Assembly (NCBI GenBank): GCA_946406115.1
Contig: OX291547.1
Span: forward strand, 9,429,001 to 9,493,000
Length of the DNA: 64,000 bases
Direction of reading: 5' to 3'
From: Apoda limacodes
Taxonomy: Eukaryota > Arthropoda > Insecta > Lepidoptera > Limacodidae
Both the position numbers and the translations under genes were made by a program. Every line of letters starts with the position of its first letter. Position 1 is the first letter of the stretch. Positions 55,701 to 64,000 of this stretch are shown here, piece by piece. The notes below the pieces were generated by a model. The model saw nothing but the letters and a program-made list of their open reading frames with translations, was not told the origin of the DNA and ran no database searches.

Positions 55701-58700
55701 AATGACGATAACGGTTTTGTTGGAAAACAACCTCTTGTAATGGAAAATATGAATTTAGCAAAAAATACAAAAGAATATATGAAATTTGAAGATCAAGTGC
55801 AGATTGACTTAGCAAAACCAATTAATGGTATCAACAATATTTCAACCAATAATTTGATATCAGAAGGGTCAGTTCAAAGTAACATAGCAAACCTAATTTC
55901 TGATGTCTCTAATATCCCAAAAAGTGAACATATTGCAACAAAAAAGTTAATCAGTAGTGATAGTAATGATAAACAAAAAGTTTACACTAATATTAGATGC
56001 AGTACCGACAACATTAATAAAAAAGATACAGAAAATGCTGACAAAGGTCTATCAGACATATCACATTTAAGTATAGTTGGCAATACAAATAATATTCAAG
56101 AAAAATATTCTAAAAGAGAGGTCAAGGTCATTAAGATGAAGAAAAGGTTTAATCGGGCAGATAAAAAAAACAAGGTTTCAAGAAGCCAATTCTGTGTAAT
56201 AACACAACAAAATACCAATGAAAACCAAGAAAATAAAAATAAAATGGAAATTAAAACAAACTGTGAAAATTTATTAAGAACACCAACATCTGAGGTTGAC
56301 GTTGATTTAAAGACAGTTACAGAAACTGGTATAGTGTGTAATTCTCTTAACAAACCCGATGATGATATTTCTAAAAATAAAATTAACAATGATGAAATTA
56401 ATTCAGAAAAATCACCAACTACAAACAATAACCAGACTTTTTTAGACCAAACAATGCAAATAACAGAAAATGTAGACATAAATGATGATGATGTAAATTT
56501 AAAGAAGAATTTAACCATATACAATGATGATCTTCAAGAGGCGTTGCTTACTGATCGACTTCCTAATATGGACAATGATGCAGTGCCTACAGTAAATGTA
56601 AATAGTCCTTTTATCACTAAAGAAGTGTTTCAAAAAGAAACATGTGAAATTGCTGAACCTCAAATAGGTTTACAGGACACATTTAGTTGTAAACCAGTAT
56701 CAACGGTGACTGATACCAATAATGTTGATGCAGATATGTCATGTACAGAAAATTGCACCAAACTTGAAAAATGTTCAGACGACTGTCAACCTAAGGCTGT
56801 TTTATTGCCTGAAATGGATACTATAACTACAAATAGAAATAAGTTTCAAAATGACAGCCATGAAAATTTTCAGTCTGAAGTGTGCCTCGGTAATATTTTA
56901 GATGCAGATCTAGCATCTACAGATGTGTATCAAACAGAAAAATCTAAAGGTTTTAAACCTCGAGACAGCTTACAGAAAACCCAGACTTACTCTGATTTAG
57001 AACCAGCGAAAGCAGTGGATAATATCAATTCAATCTATAAGGAAAATACATGTATGTTGCAAAAGAAAACTCATGATAATGTTAAGTATAAAGGATGTTT
57101 AAAGTCAGCTGAACTTGCGCCTGATCCACTATTATCAGTAGATACAAAAGCAAATAATGCTATGTTCAATGATGCAGATATTTTTTCCATAGAAAAGTGT
57201 AATAAGTCTCAAGATATCATTAACACTAAAAATTGCAATATAGTCCAAAATGAAAGTTCTGTAAGTAGAAAATCTTTAGAATGTCTGTTAAATGGCCCTA
57301 ACTCTAATACCTCAACAGTTAGCTCTAATATAAGCAATGCTGATAAAGATAACTTTGAAACACGGATTGTAAATCCTGAACTTTCAAAAAATTTTCAAGC
57401 AACTTCAAATGGTCGACAATTGTTGGATGTAGTGACTGATATAAATAATTTAAATAAAGATAATGATGAAGAAAAACACATAAATTTCAAACATAAAAAA
57501 TGCTTATGGAAAAACCAATCTACTTCCAAAGCAACAGCCATAGTAAGTGATGAAGCTAAGATTGATTCAGATAATGAAAATACAGGTGGCTTAGAGATAG
57601 AAAGGTGTTTAAACATAAAGCCTCAAGGTTTTTTTATAGAAACTCAAGAAATTCCTTACCCAACCTCATCAGCAGACGTCGCCATTATGAGTAATAGTAC
57701 TGTTGCTAAAAATATGGACGAGCTAATTCAAAAAGAAAGTTCTATAAATATAAAATCTCAAGAATATTTACAAGCTCAAGATATTTCTGAAGCGATACCA
57801 ATGTTGGATCCGGTAGTAAATATTGATACTAGTGATAAAAACACAGAAACGCCTATAACAAGGTGTAAAAGTTATAAGACGGAAAATGGACATAAGTTCA
57901 ATGAAGAAAATTATACAAGAAAACATGATATAAGTAAGGAAATAGTTAAAACCGATAGCTCAAACGTTTTAGACATTATCACCGTTATTAGTGAAAATAA
58001 TGACAAAATACAAAAGTCTGGAAATCTCAATCCCCAAGAGTTTTTGATCAAAGATCGAGATATTATCAAACCTGCACCAATTGTTAATCCAGTAAATACC
58101 TTTGACACCGTCCAAAATTCAAGCACGTTTCATATCATTCAAGTTTCTAATATGGAATGTGAACATTTAGAAAAGGATGATAAATCACAAGGAAATTATG
58201 CCATTAAGCATAGTAAACGAAGTGTCGTAAGCAATGAATCAGAAGCAATCAAGTGCATTGCAGATGTCACCACCCTAGAAACATTTATTCATAAAAATAC
58301 TGAAACAACTAAAGAAGAACATTTTGCAAATCTAGAACGCGTAGAACATAAAGAAATTTCTAAAACTACACTTATAGTTGACATTGTTGACAATGCCGAT
58401 AAAACTAAAGACGCGGTTGAAACGACAAGATCTGAAGATCATTTGAGTAAAGATGGATATTTACTAGAAAATTATGTAGAACATTGTGAATACGACATTA
58501 GCGACGAACTATATGAAACAAAAAAGTGCTCATACGTTTCCGATGACAACTCTACAGTTAGTATAACTACTATAAATACAGATAGTATTCAAAATAAAGG
58601 CTTTAAAAATTTTAAATCTCAAGATCATTCAATGACAAACCGAGATTCGGTTATTTATATTGATAATAATAAAAACTCAGATGTGTTTCCAACGAAGAAG

Positions 58701-61499
58701 TGTAAAACTGTGGAACTTAACCATCTCAACAAAGAAGAAAGTTTACAAGAGAATATTGTCACGAAACATAGCAAACCTTATATCAATAATAGACTATTTG
58801 AGACAACAAAGTGCTCAGAAACTTCAGAAAGTACCCATGGAAGCTCACCTGTTAAGCCTCCTGGATCAGCACCTAGCTTAGATGTTGAAACACGTCATAT
58901 ATCAAGCTATCAACATAGTTTAAATAATGAAAATTGTAAAGAAAATGCGCTGGCTTTTTCGACTCCATGTTATATCAAAAAAGAATTATTCTCTCCCTGG
59001 ATCCAAAAACTTATACTGTTTACTGAGGGTTCTGATTTAGATCCTCACAACAGACAACCAATTATAGACAAGGTTGTCGAAGAAAATGCTGAAAATGGGA
59101 TAGAAATTGGTATAAGTAACAAACAAAAAATTATATCACAACTTAACATTTTAGAATGCATAAATACAGAAGCGATTTTGAAACATAATATTGACAATAA
59201 AATGAGTTTATATACTGATTTATGTGATAAAGAAAACGCAAATAACTTAAATTTTGGGTATTCTAAGGGTTTTGTATCAAATGTCACGAATGACACAGAA
59301 CTTAAAGATAATTTTCTTTCTGTTAAAGTAACAAAAGTAAAAAGTCTTAAGGAAATCGCAACCGAAGTATTAGTAGCTAAAACCAATCCCAAAGAAATAG
59401 ATAACCAGGAATGTAGACATACAATTTGTGACAAATCTGAGTTCAATAACGTAAAAAATATGTACGTGCGGACACCTTATTTGAATGAAGAAAACAGAAC
59501 TAATAATGAAAGTGGCTTGATCGATGATAAATTAGATGATGATACTGTAGGAAAGGAGTGCAATGTCGTTAATAATCCATATTCTCGCAGAAATCTAATT
59601 TCTTCCAGAAAAAAGGCATCACTTAAAAGATCATTATCTGATACTGATTTAAACCTTTATAATGAATGTTACGATGATTTAAAACAAAATAGCCCTGAAG
59701 ACGTATGGGCTAATAAACGCAAAAAAATATGTACCCATGAAAATCTAATAAATCCGCAAATATTACATGAAAATATTTGCAAGATTATGCAACATAATCG
59801 AAGGAATTCTGTATCAGCTGTTTACAATGAAGAAAATATATCTTTTTGTATACTTATAGACGACAATTGTATTATCACAGAAGAAAATGATGAAACACAA
59901 AAAATATGTTTTGCTGAAATGTTAGAAGAGGTTGCAGAAAATTGTGACCATATAAATGAAGATGTAAATGTAAACCCAATAAAAAATTTGACTTGCAGAG
60001 ATGACAACTTTGAAAATTCTAATTCAATGATATTTGATTGTGCCGAGGATAAACAATTCGATGAGACATGGGTAGAAGATGTAGCTTGTGTAGAAACAAT
60101 TGTTTCTGATGATGTGGCTGAAGGTATTTCGATCAGTATGCCATCTTCGCTTAAAAACTCTGATGTATCTGATGATTCAGGTACTGAAGAATCTGATATC
60201 TTTAATAGTGATATCAATGAGCACACAGAAAAAGTAAAATACATATATGGTGAAAAAATGCGTAGTGATGATGCTAAATTAGTAGAAAAGTTGTTTAGAA
60301 CACCACAAATGGATATGAATAAAACACTTGTGGATATAGAAACTCATATTACTGAAGGAGAGAAATATTATGATAAAGATTCCTTAGAGAGAATACTTTC
60401 AGGTTCCAACAGTCAAGAAGTATCAGAATGTTTTGATATTGCTTATAACTCTGCAGGCACCAATTCTGTGAATTACGAAGTTAACAACACTGATAAGGGC
60501 ATGTTAGAAACTTCTGGCACGGACAATTTAAATGATATGTTGAAACTAAAATTCACAGTGTATGATCCTCTTTTTGCCCAAACAGGCGACTATATAAGTG
60601 ATAAAGTATCGATACCTAAGATAAATCCATATCAAGAAAGTACTAACAGTGTATCAGTAAACAAAACTTATGAGGAAACTACTCAATACACTAGTTCCAG
60701 TTCACCTGAAGTATCTTCTACTACATCTGAAGAAAAATATCCCAATTTATTATTTGGCATAAAAAACTGTAGAAATCCAAATATAACACATAAGGATGAT
60801 TTTGGTTCTATTAAAGACAAATATAGTAGCAAGTTCAATGAGGACAAAATGTACAACAATAGTGAGGTACCGAACGTCCGACCTTTGATTACAAAAGGCG
60901 CTCAAAAGTATATTCCTCCAATTAAAGAAACAATACCTGACCTTAAAGTTAAACTGCCTTTACCACAGACAAGCCTAATAAAATTAAAAAAACTAAAGAC
61001 CACCAAAGAAGAGTCAAAGCCATTAATAAAACTCACATTAAATACAAATACCAGTTCTTCAATCAGGAAGGAAACATCTAAAAAAGTTAAACCTAAATTT
61101 GAAGATGTTCTTAAAAGTATTGATGAATTACAAATAAAAATGCACAAAGAAAAACATAAAAAAATTCGTAAGTACATACCTAAAGTAGTTATTAAAAAAA
61201 ACGAAAATGGTTCACATTATGCTAGCACCTCTAAAAGTGACACATATAACCCTGACTTGACTGGTCGCAAATGGCAACCATGGGTATTTTTAGAAAAAAA
61301 TTACTTTCTAGACAAAATGGTGCTAAAGAAAAAGACAACAGCAATCTACAATCATAAGAAAAAGACCTATGTTCTAGCAGAAAATCCACCAAAATATAGG
61401 TCTGCAAACAGTTCAAAATTTATTATATCTCAATCACAATCAGAGAATTCATGCAATGGTCCAATAAAATGTACTATACGATTGAAGCATTCCCAATGA
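52707..61499 (+). CDS. Giant 2930-residue low-complexity protein, unknown function
   Basis: A single uninterrupted 8.8-kb frame. ATG 52707 has a good context (A at -3, G at +4) and an in-frame TAG 12 bases upstream. I do not recognise the family. Residues about 1-520 are rich in Tyr, Pro, His and Asn. About 549-563 is a conserved-looking DVRQFLQMWNEGEEE. About 600-2200 is Asn/Lys/Glu/Ser-rich. About 1681-2045 contains four imperfect 92-102-residue repeats. Basic clusters that could act as nuclear localisation signals lie at about 1137-1160 (KMKKRF...KKNK), 2293 (RKKASLKRS) and 2334 (KRKK). An acidic segment (SDDSGTEESDIF) is at about 2485. The last 190 residues are strongly basic (LKKLKTTKEESKP, KHKKIRKYIPKVVIKK) with aromatic WQPWVFLEKNYF. 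No signal peptide or membrane span. Inference: a large nuclear, mostly disordered protein. Confidence 0.9.
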   Translation: MDAKDLRIEPISEHSDDGRTKYAHNSNVLQCDRNKPYQDNGSNSLSKVDVPIARPCAVIGPDRIVPPITNDAYLKKLESEPWSGLDGYYRPQEYPHKISDCQNPTRNISPRQTFQENMQRIMVPPRYNAVKLNEDPNFAVDRNIAQSKFHKLNIPPEGKYGEVPYVNPVTNEQKSVRNIDPCVSNPALIRSGGWPAGSVNVRPSRSYGAPELYQYQDYPNCPGPKPMPVNRPHKTVHEENGHIYPDPYYHTGNIHFKPYTVKERYPQARYDYVSNYANPYHQAPHKYDLQKSIPHHPYPAHPQVPLKYLENRLSEPVIDGYQRPNQQQNYNIHLRNQVIHPSFSSVPGNSLHNKAYPYSTDSSVKSVASNKLPYDHNKIYADYDVRNRHYHVPENFYSNEMRSYQIKGAMPPNYPPINVQSLSSHPYYRKDVKSYDYYPRFKNIDGAINNNLSRHPSQYSPTTIAISPSDSNTSNDTIHTQGTSQEDCGYVSQSSTTSIRSMDSINRVHNDFYRRYDYRYGPLVKTSPLYAKPEMTCSNTYSKEKKDIDVRQFLQMWNEGEEETAENMNKEIVIQTLSNSTKQNEVNSQEQLYVLGLVNVPTEELSKYEHIQKVSKLPENIKGYNNIELLTQFEEAIESTSMSNFNMKPLKSREVHSTLKNTLSSQRHEILTRPLSPLDVEAKISQSIIHKEVGCNFQIKPCSPKMLNVEVAASVQNLTERMIEKVANPLMSKSPTVLNAADENQINQNLIKHQDRLLFSENVKIPSCKMINTQFSTLDSTEVVKTNYSFQDLESNSGVCLASLPRLDNDIELNFPEVNQQFINANKVDSTVQTAYQKDLLTLDIDRTNIKGNLGSQETAETSNNLSSNVESEKEVVKLSKYRKNKTSSLDNKLNYRTACAQALRTDSVIIKNPENKYVEENIMNAPLVSSQEYITQHNPINLTMQVDNSKKFENHDIGDPKYAVDKVPNLSAIDFSINSNLGDGKETKTESINDLLFNDDNGFVGKQPLVMENMNLAKNTKEYMKFEDQVQIDLAKPINGINNISTNNLISEGSVQSNIANLISDVSNIPKSEHIATKKLISSDSNDKQKVYTNIRCSTDNINKKDTENADKGLSDISHLSIVGNTNNIQEKYSKREVKVIKMKKRFNRADKKNKVSRSQFCVITQQNTNENQENKNKMEIKTNCENLLRTPTSEVDVDLKTVTETGIVCNSLNKPDDDISKNKINNDEINSEKSPTTNNNQTFLDQTMQITENVDINDDDVNLKKNLTIYNDDLQEALLTDRLPNMDNDAVPTVNVNSPFITKEVFQKETCEIAEPQIGLQDTFSCKPVSTVTDTNNVDADMSCTENCTKLEKCSDDCQPKAVLLPEMDTITTNRNKFQNDSHENFQSEVCLGNILDADLASTDVYQTEKSKGFKPRDSLQKTQTYSDLEPAKAVDNINSIYKENTCMLQKKTHDNVKYKGCLKSAELAPDPLLSVDTKANNAMFNDADIFSIEKCNKSQDIINTKNCNIVQNESSVSRKSLECLLNGPNSNTSTVSSNISNADKDNFETRIVNPELSKNFQATSNGRQLLDVVTDINNLNKDNDEEKHINFKHKKCLWKNQSTSKATAIVSDEAKIDSDNENTGGLEIERCLNIKPQGFFIETQEIPYPTSSADVAIMSNSTVAKNMDELIQKESSINIKSQEYLQAQDISEAIPMLDPVVNIDTSDKNTETPITRCKSYKTENGHKFNEENYTRKHDISKEIVKTDSSNVLDIITVISENNDKIQKSGNLNPQEFLIKDRDIIKPAPIVNPVNTFDTVQNSSTFHIIQVSNMECEHLEKDDKSQGNYAIKHSKRSVVSNESEAIKCIADVTTLETFIHKNTETTKEEHFANLERVEHKEISKTTLIVDIVDNADKTKDAVETTRSEDHLSKDGYLLENYVEHCEYDISDELYETKKCSYVSDDNSTVSITTINTDSIQNKGFKNFKSQDHSMTNRDSVIYIDNNKNSDVFPTKKCKTVELNHLNKEESLQENIVTKHSKPYINNRLFETTKCSETSESTHGSSPVKPPGSAPSLDVETRHISSYQHSLNNENCKENALAFSTPCYIKKELFSPWIQKLILFTEGSDLDPHNRQPIIDKVVEENAENGIEIGISNKQKIISQLNILECINTEAILKHNIDNKMSLYTDLCDKENANNLNFGYSKGFVSNVTNDTELKDNFLSVKVTKVKSLKEIATEVLVAKTNPKEIDNQECRHTICDKSEFNNVKNMYVRTPYLNEENRTNNESGLIDDKLDDDTVGKECNVVNNPYSRRNLISSRKKASLKRSLSDTDLNLYNECYDDLKQNSPEDVWANKRKKICTHENLINPQILHENICKIMQHNRRNSVSAVYNEENISFCILIDDNCIITEENDETQKICFAEMLEEVAENCDHINEDVNVNPIKNLTCRDDNFENSNSMIFDCAEDKQFDETWVEDVACVETIVSDDVAEGISISMPSSLKNSDVSDDSGTEESDIFNSDINEHTEKVKYIYGEKMRSDDAKLVEKLFRTPQMDMNKTLVDIETHITEGEKYYDKDSLERILSGSNSQEVSECFDIAYNSAGTNSVNYEVNNTDKGMLETSGTDNLNDMLKLKFTVYDPLFAQTGDYISDKVSIPKINPYQESTNSVSVNKTYEETTQYTSSSSPEVSSTTSEEKYPNLLFGIKNCRNPNITHKDDFGSIKDKYSSKFNEDKMYNNSEVPNVRPLITKGAQKYIPPIKETIPDLKVKLPLPQTSLIKLKKLKTTKEESKPLIKLTLNTNTSSSIRKETSKKVKPKFEDVLKSIDELQIKMHKEKHKKIRKYIPKVVIKKNENGSHYASTSKSDTYNPDLTGRKWQPWVFLEKNYFLDKMVLKKKTTAIYNHKKKTYVLAENPPKYRSANSSKFIISQSQSENSCNGPIKCTIRLKHSQ
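57747..58840 (+). repeat. Internal protein repeats (about 4 x 92-102 residues) in the giant ORF
   Basis: Units start at residues about 1681, 1773, 1875 and 1968, each with an N[I/L/F]K[S/P]QE-like head. In the second half come H[L/F]xK[D/E], then QENY-like, KHSK-like and ET[K/T]KC boxes. Copies have diverged strongly and are visible at the protein level only. Confidence 0.6.
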
Positions 61500-63640
61500 T
61501 GTAATTTATTTCAAATAGAGCACCATCACGATTTTAATATATTATTTGATGGTTAATCCCACCCATATGGTCTCACATCAACATTCCTTTCTCTTCTCAC
61601 TCCGGTTAACAATTTTCTTTATTAGTTATGTAGTATTTTTAATAGTTACCCATATTAGTTCACTATTAGTCTATTATTGCGAAGCCAAATTCGGTATTGA
61701 GTGTGATAAGGTAAAATCTAAATACCTTTAAAAATGTTTTATAGTGCAATTTGATCAGATCTGTGTTTTTGTTATAACCTTCATAGTTTATAAATATCAT
61801 ATATTTTTTTCTATCATTCCATTTTCCTTTGTATTTTTTTGTTTTTGTTCTAAATATAGCCATAACGAGTATTAGTTGAATACTTTTATTTATAAGTAGG
61901 TACCTATGCATAACAAAACTTTTTAAGTAAGTGTATGATATTGGTTATTTTGTAGTTTAGGTGTTTGTTAATTAAAAAAATTAAGGTTTGCTCAGGAATT
62001 ATGTATGCTGATGGTTTTCACAAAAAAAGGAGAAACATATTTGTTAATCTAAAATAAATGGTTTGAATAAGGGAAATTGCAATGTATACAAAGATGTTAT
62101 CTAGTTGTTATATGACCACCCCCAGTTGAGATGGTCAGTGATTGCTCATTTTAGTTTTAAGCACATGATATATAAGTCTGTTAAGATATGAAGGTTTTAG
62201 TTTAGGCTAAAGTACAAAAAGTAGATTTATTATTTGTAATAAACGTGTATATTGTTCAAAATTATGTACATAAAATGATGTTTCAGTGAAACATAGTACC
62301 TATAATAAAATTAAAGCGTGAAATAACCAAAGCCAATACTCAGAAATATTAAATTTTGGAGTAATATAACTAACTTTTACTGTTTTTTTTTTCATATATT
62401 TATTGCAATTCGCCTTTTATGTTGCGAGAAAATCATTGTAAATATAATAAAGTAGGTAGTTTACATAAAGGAACCTTTTCTTTTTATAGTAGATTATTAG
62501 GTATTTATACAAAACTTGTTATTTATAAAATATAATACATAGCTGAGTGAATACATGAAAACTGTTAACACTTGAATGTTACAGTGCCTTGCCTTTGAGC
62601 TGTTTTTCCATGTGTATATATACCTATATATATTTACATCAATATTTATACTAGATGTATTTTTTATATAAAACTTCAACCATAAATCGGAATATCTATT
62701 GATCTCATAAAAAGGCACTTGCCATTTTCATATATTTGCCCGAATGTGCCTAAATACATAAAAAATATACTATTTTTATATCATGTACAGGGTGTTAAAA
62801 TAAAAATATACCAAATATGAGCTTTTAAGTCCAGCATACATGTTTTGTAACAAGTACTGCTTTTGATGTGTTTATAAGATTGTAATTAGATAATCAAGTT
62901 AGTATTTTAAAAAACACTGAAATAAAGTTGAGTGATATGATGTTTTATTTATTATAGTTTAATTAAAATAAGTTTAAGGGAGTGGTAGGATTAAAAAGAA
63001 ATGTTTCAAAACGTAAAAGAAACAGATGAAATGTCCATTTATCTATTGAATGTTGCCAGAAGTTTACAGATTGTATAAGTTTAACTAAATAATTTTGAGG
63101 CTGAAGTTTTAGTTTTCCTTATATTTTGTTTTTCTTCGTATGTGGTTTTTGATATATTGCTGTTTGAAGCACTACCTGTGTGGTTATTTTAAGGTTGTTC
63201 TTTTACTGCACTTTGTTAGCCTTTTGTTATATTGTGTAAATATTTAAATAAGGGTTATGGATTAAATCATAGAATAACTTTGTTTTGAATTTTAAAGTTG
63301 ATGCATATCTTTATGCCAGTAACGCACGTGATAGTGTTTCGTGATAGACGTTAATACTAAAATGTCACTCTTGCTGTATAATTCAGTATCTATTTGTTAT
63401 GTATACAGTATATTTAAGTGTGAGAGGACCTTTATTGTTGTTTGGAAAAATGTTGTGAGGCTCAGTCAAATGCATAAATATGTATAATTTGTTGTGTGGC
63501 AATATAACAAAAACATTGAACCAAGTGTCTTATGTTTTTGTGTTTACAACACTATTACATGTTTATGCATAAGACTGACTGATTTTGTAAAGGTGTACTA
63601 AACTTGACCAAATAAATGTGTTCTAAATAAAATACAGATA
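61500..63640 (+). other. 3' untranslated region of the giant ORF
   Basis: AT-rich sequence without long frames. Candidate AATAAA signals are at 62238, 62931, 63611 and 63626, so the 3' UTR may be 0.75 to 2.15 kb depending on which is used. Confidence 0.5.
63626..63631 (+). terminator. Candidate distal polyadenylation signal of the giant ORF
   Basis: AATAAA, with another at 63611-63616. Only about 36 bp before the stop codon of the convergent gene. Confidence 0.4.
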
Positions 63641-63666
63641 ATTACTTAAATCTTTTTATATTAATC

Positions 63667-63756
63667 TCAAACAGGTATATGAACTTTGACGGCTTCTTGA
63701 CGTATGGCGCTGATGAGGTCTTGGTTGATCAAAAACACGAAGCGAAGTCCCGCAAT
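63667..63756 (-). CDS. Last coding exon of an unidentified gene (partial)
   Basis: Minus strand: the acceptor TTTGTCTTTAG| is followed by 29 codons starting IAGLRFVFLINQDLISAIRQ and a TGA stop (63669-63667). Coding support comes from the clean acceptor, an open phase-0 frame, and G/C-rich third positions in AT-rich DNA. The rest of the gene lies beyond the right edge. I do not recognise the C-terminus. A sense-strand AATAAA (TTTATT at 63431-63436) about 230 bp downstream would give a 3' end overlapping that of the giant ORF's transcript. Confidence 0.55.
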   Translation of the reverse strand: MAGLRFVFLINQDLISAIRQEAVKVHIPV

Positions 63757-64000
63757 CTAAAGACAAATAATACTAGTTTTAAAAACACGTTGAGGATAAT
63801 AAAATTTGATATCTTAAATATTGCTGTTTCTGCAAAACGTGATTCTTTATTAAGCTAAAATCAACATAAAATTCAAATTAAAGATAAAATCCCCGGTCAC
63901 TTGAAAAACTTGTTTTAAAAACGTTTGAATAATTAAACGAAATTAAAGCACGGAAAATAATATAACTTTGAATGACGACAGTGTTTTTATATATTTCTTA
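63757..64000 (-). other. Intron of the unidentified minus-strand gene
   Basis: AT-rich, no exon seen before the window ends. Confidence 0.4.

Noticed and set aside
56096..56524. 142-codon minus-strand frame inside the giant ORF (and similar ones at 59045, 59822, 60902)
   Set aside because: Hydrophobic translations of the antisense of Asn/Lys/Glu-rich codons. No domains.

Overview
The window looks like nuclear DNA of an insect, most probably a butterfly or moth. It is AT-rich with GT-AG introns. It is crowded with decayed non-LTR retrotransposons (jockey-like, R1/CR1-like and RTE-like reverse transcriptases), tRNA-derived SINEs and DNA-transposon relics whose sequence types I associate with Lepidoptera. 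The genus or species cannot be named from the sequence.

Three host genes are visible. (1) CLPTM1L on the minus strand (start codon at 40125, stop at 19280) can be reconstructed as eight in-frame exons encoding 540 residues. The introns carry most of the repeats. (2) A single 8.8-kb plus-strand reading frame (52707-61499, 2930 aa) encodes a giant, Asn/Ser/Lys/Glu-rich, probably nuclear protein that I do not recognise. It contains about four imperfect 92-102-residue repeats. (3) A last coding exon of an unidentified minus-strand gene (63667-63756) enters from the right edge, tail to tail with gene 2.

Layout: 1-3760 is a LINE interrupted by a pogo-like element. 3760-11540 is intergenic with LINE tails and dispersed repeats. 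11.5-13.1 kb holds an OTU-protease pseudogene, a SINE and a striking hairpin. 13.1-19.2 kb is intergenic with a deletion derivative of a mariner-like element that has long inverted repeats. 19.28-40.13 kb is CLPTM1L. Its intron 2 contains a P-element-like transposon (THAP start exon, 31-bp terminal inverted repeats, perfect 8-bp target duplication) with a hAT MITE nested in it. Its intron 1 contains a tandemly duplicated fold-back element and a jockey-like pseudogene. 40.4-47.0 kb is a nest of a GC-rich jockey element and an RNase H-bearing LINE, rearranged by an inversion that left a 160-bp inverted duplication. 47-51.4 kb holds SINEs and R1/CR1-like LINE pieces. 51.4-52.7 kb is the putative promoter and 5' region of gene 2.

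The host genes show no operon-like cooperation. CLPTM1L is a membrane protein of the ER, the giant protein looks nuclear, and the third gene is unknown. The most notable non-gene structures are the P-like element, the staggered-break-type inversion, the fold-back tandem duplication and the 34-bp-stem hairpin.
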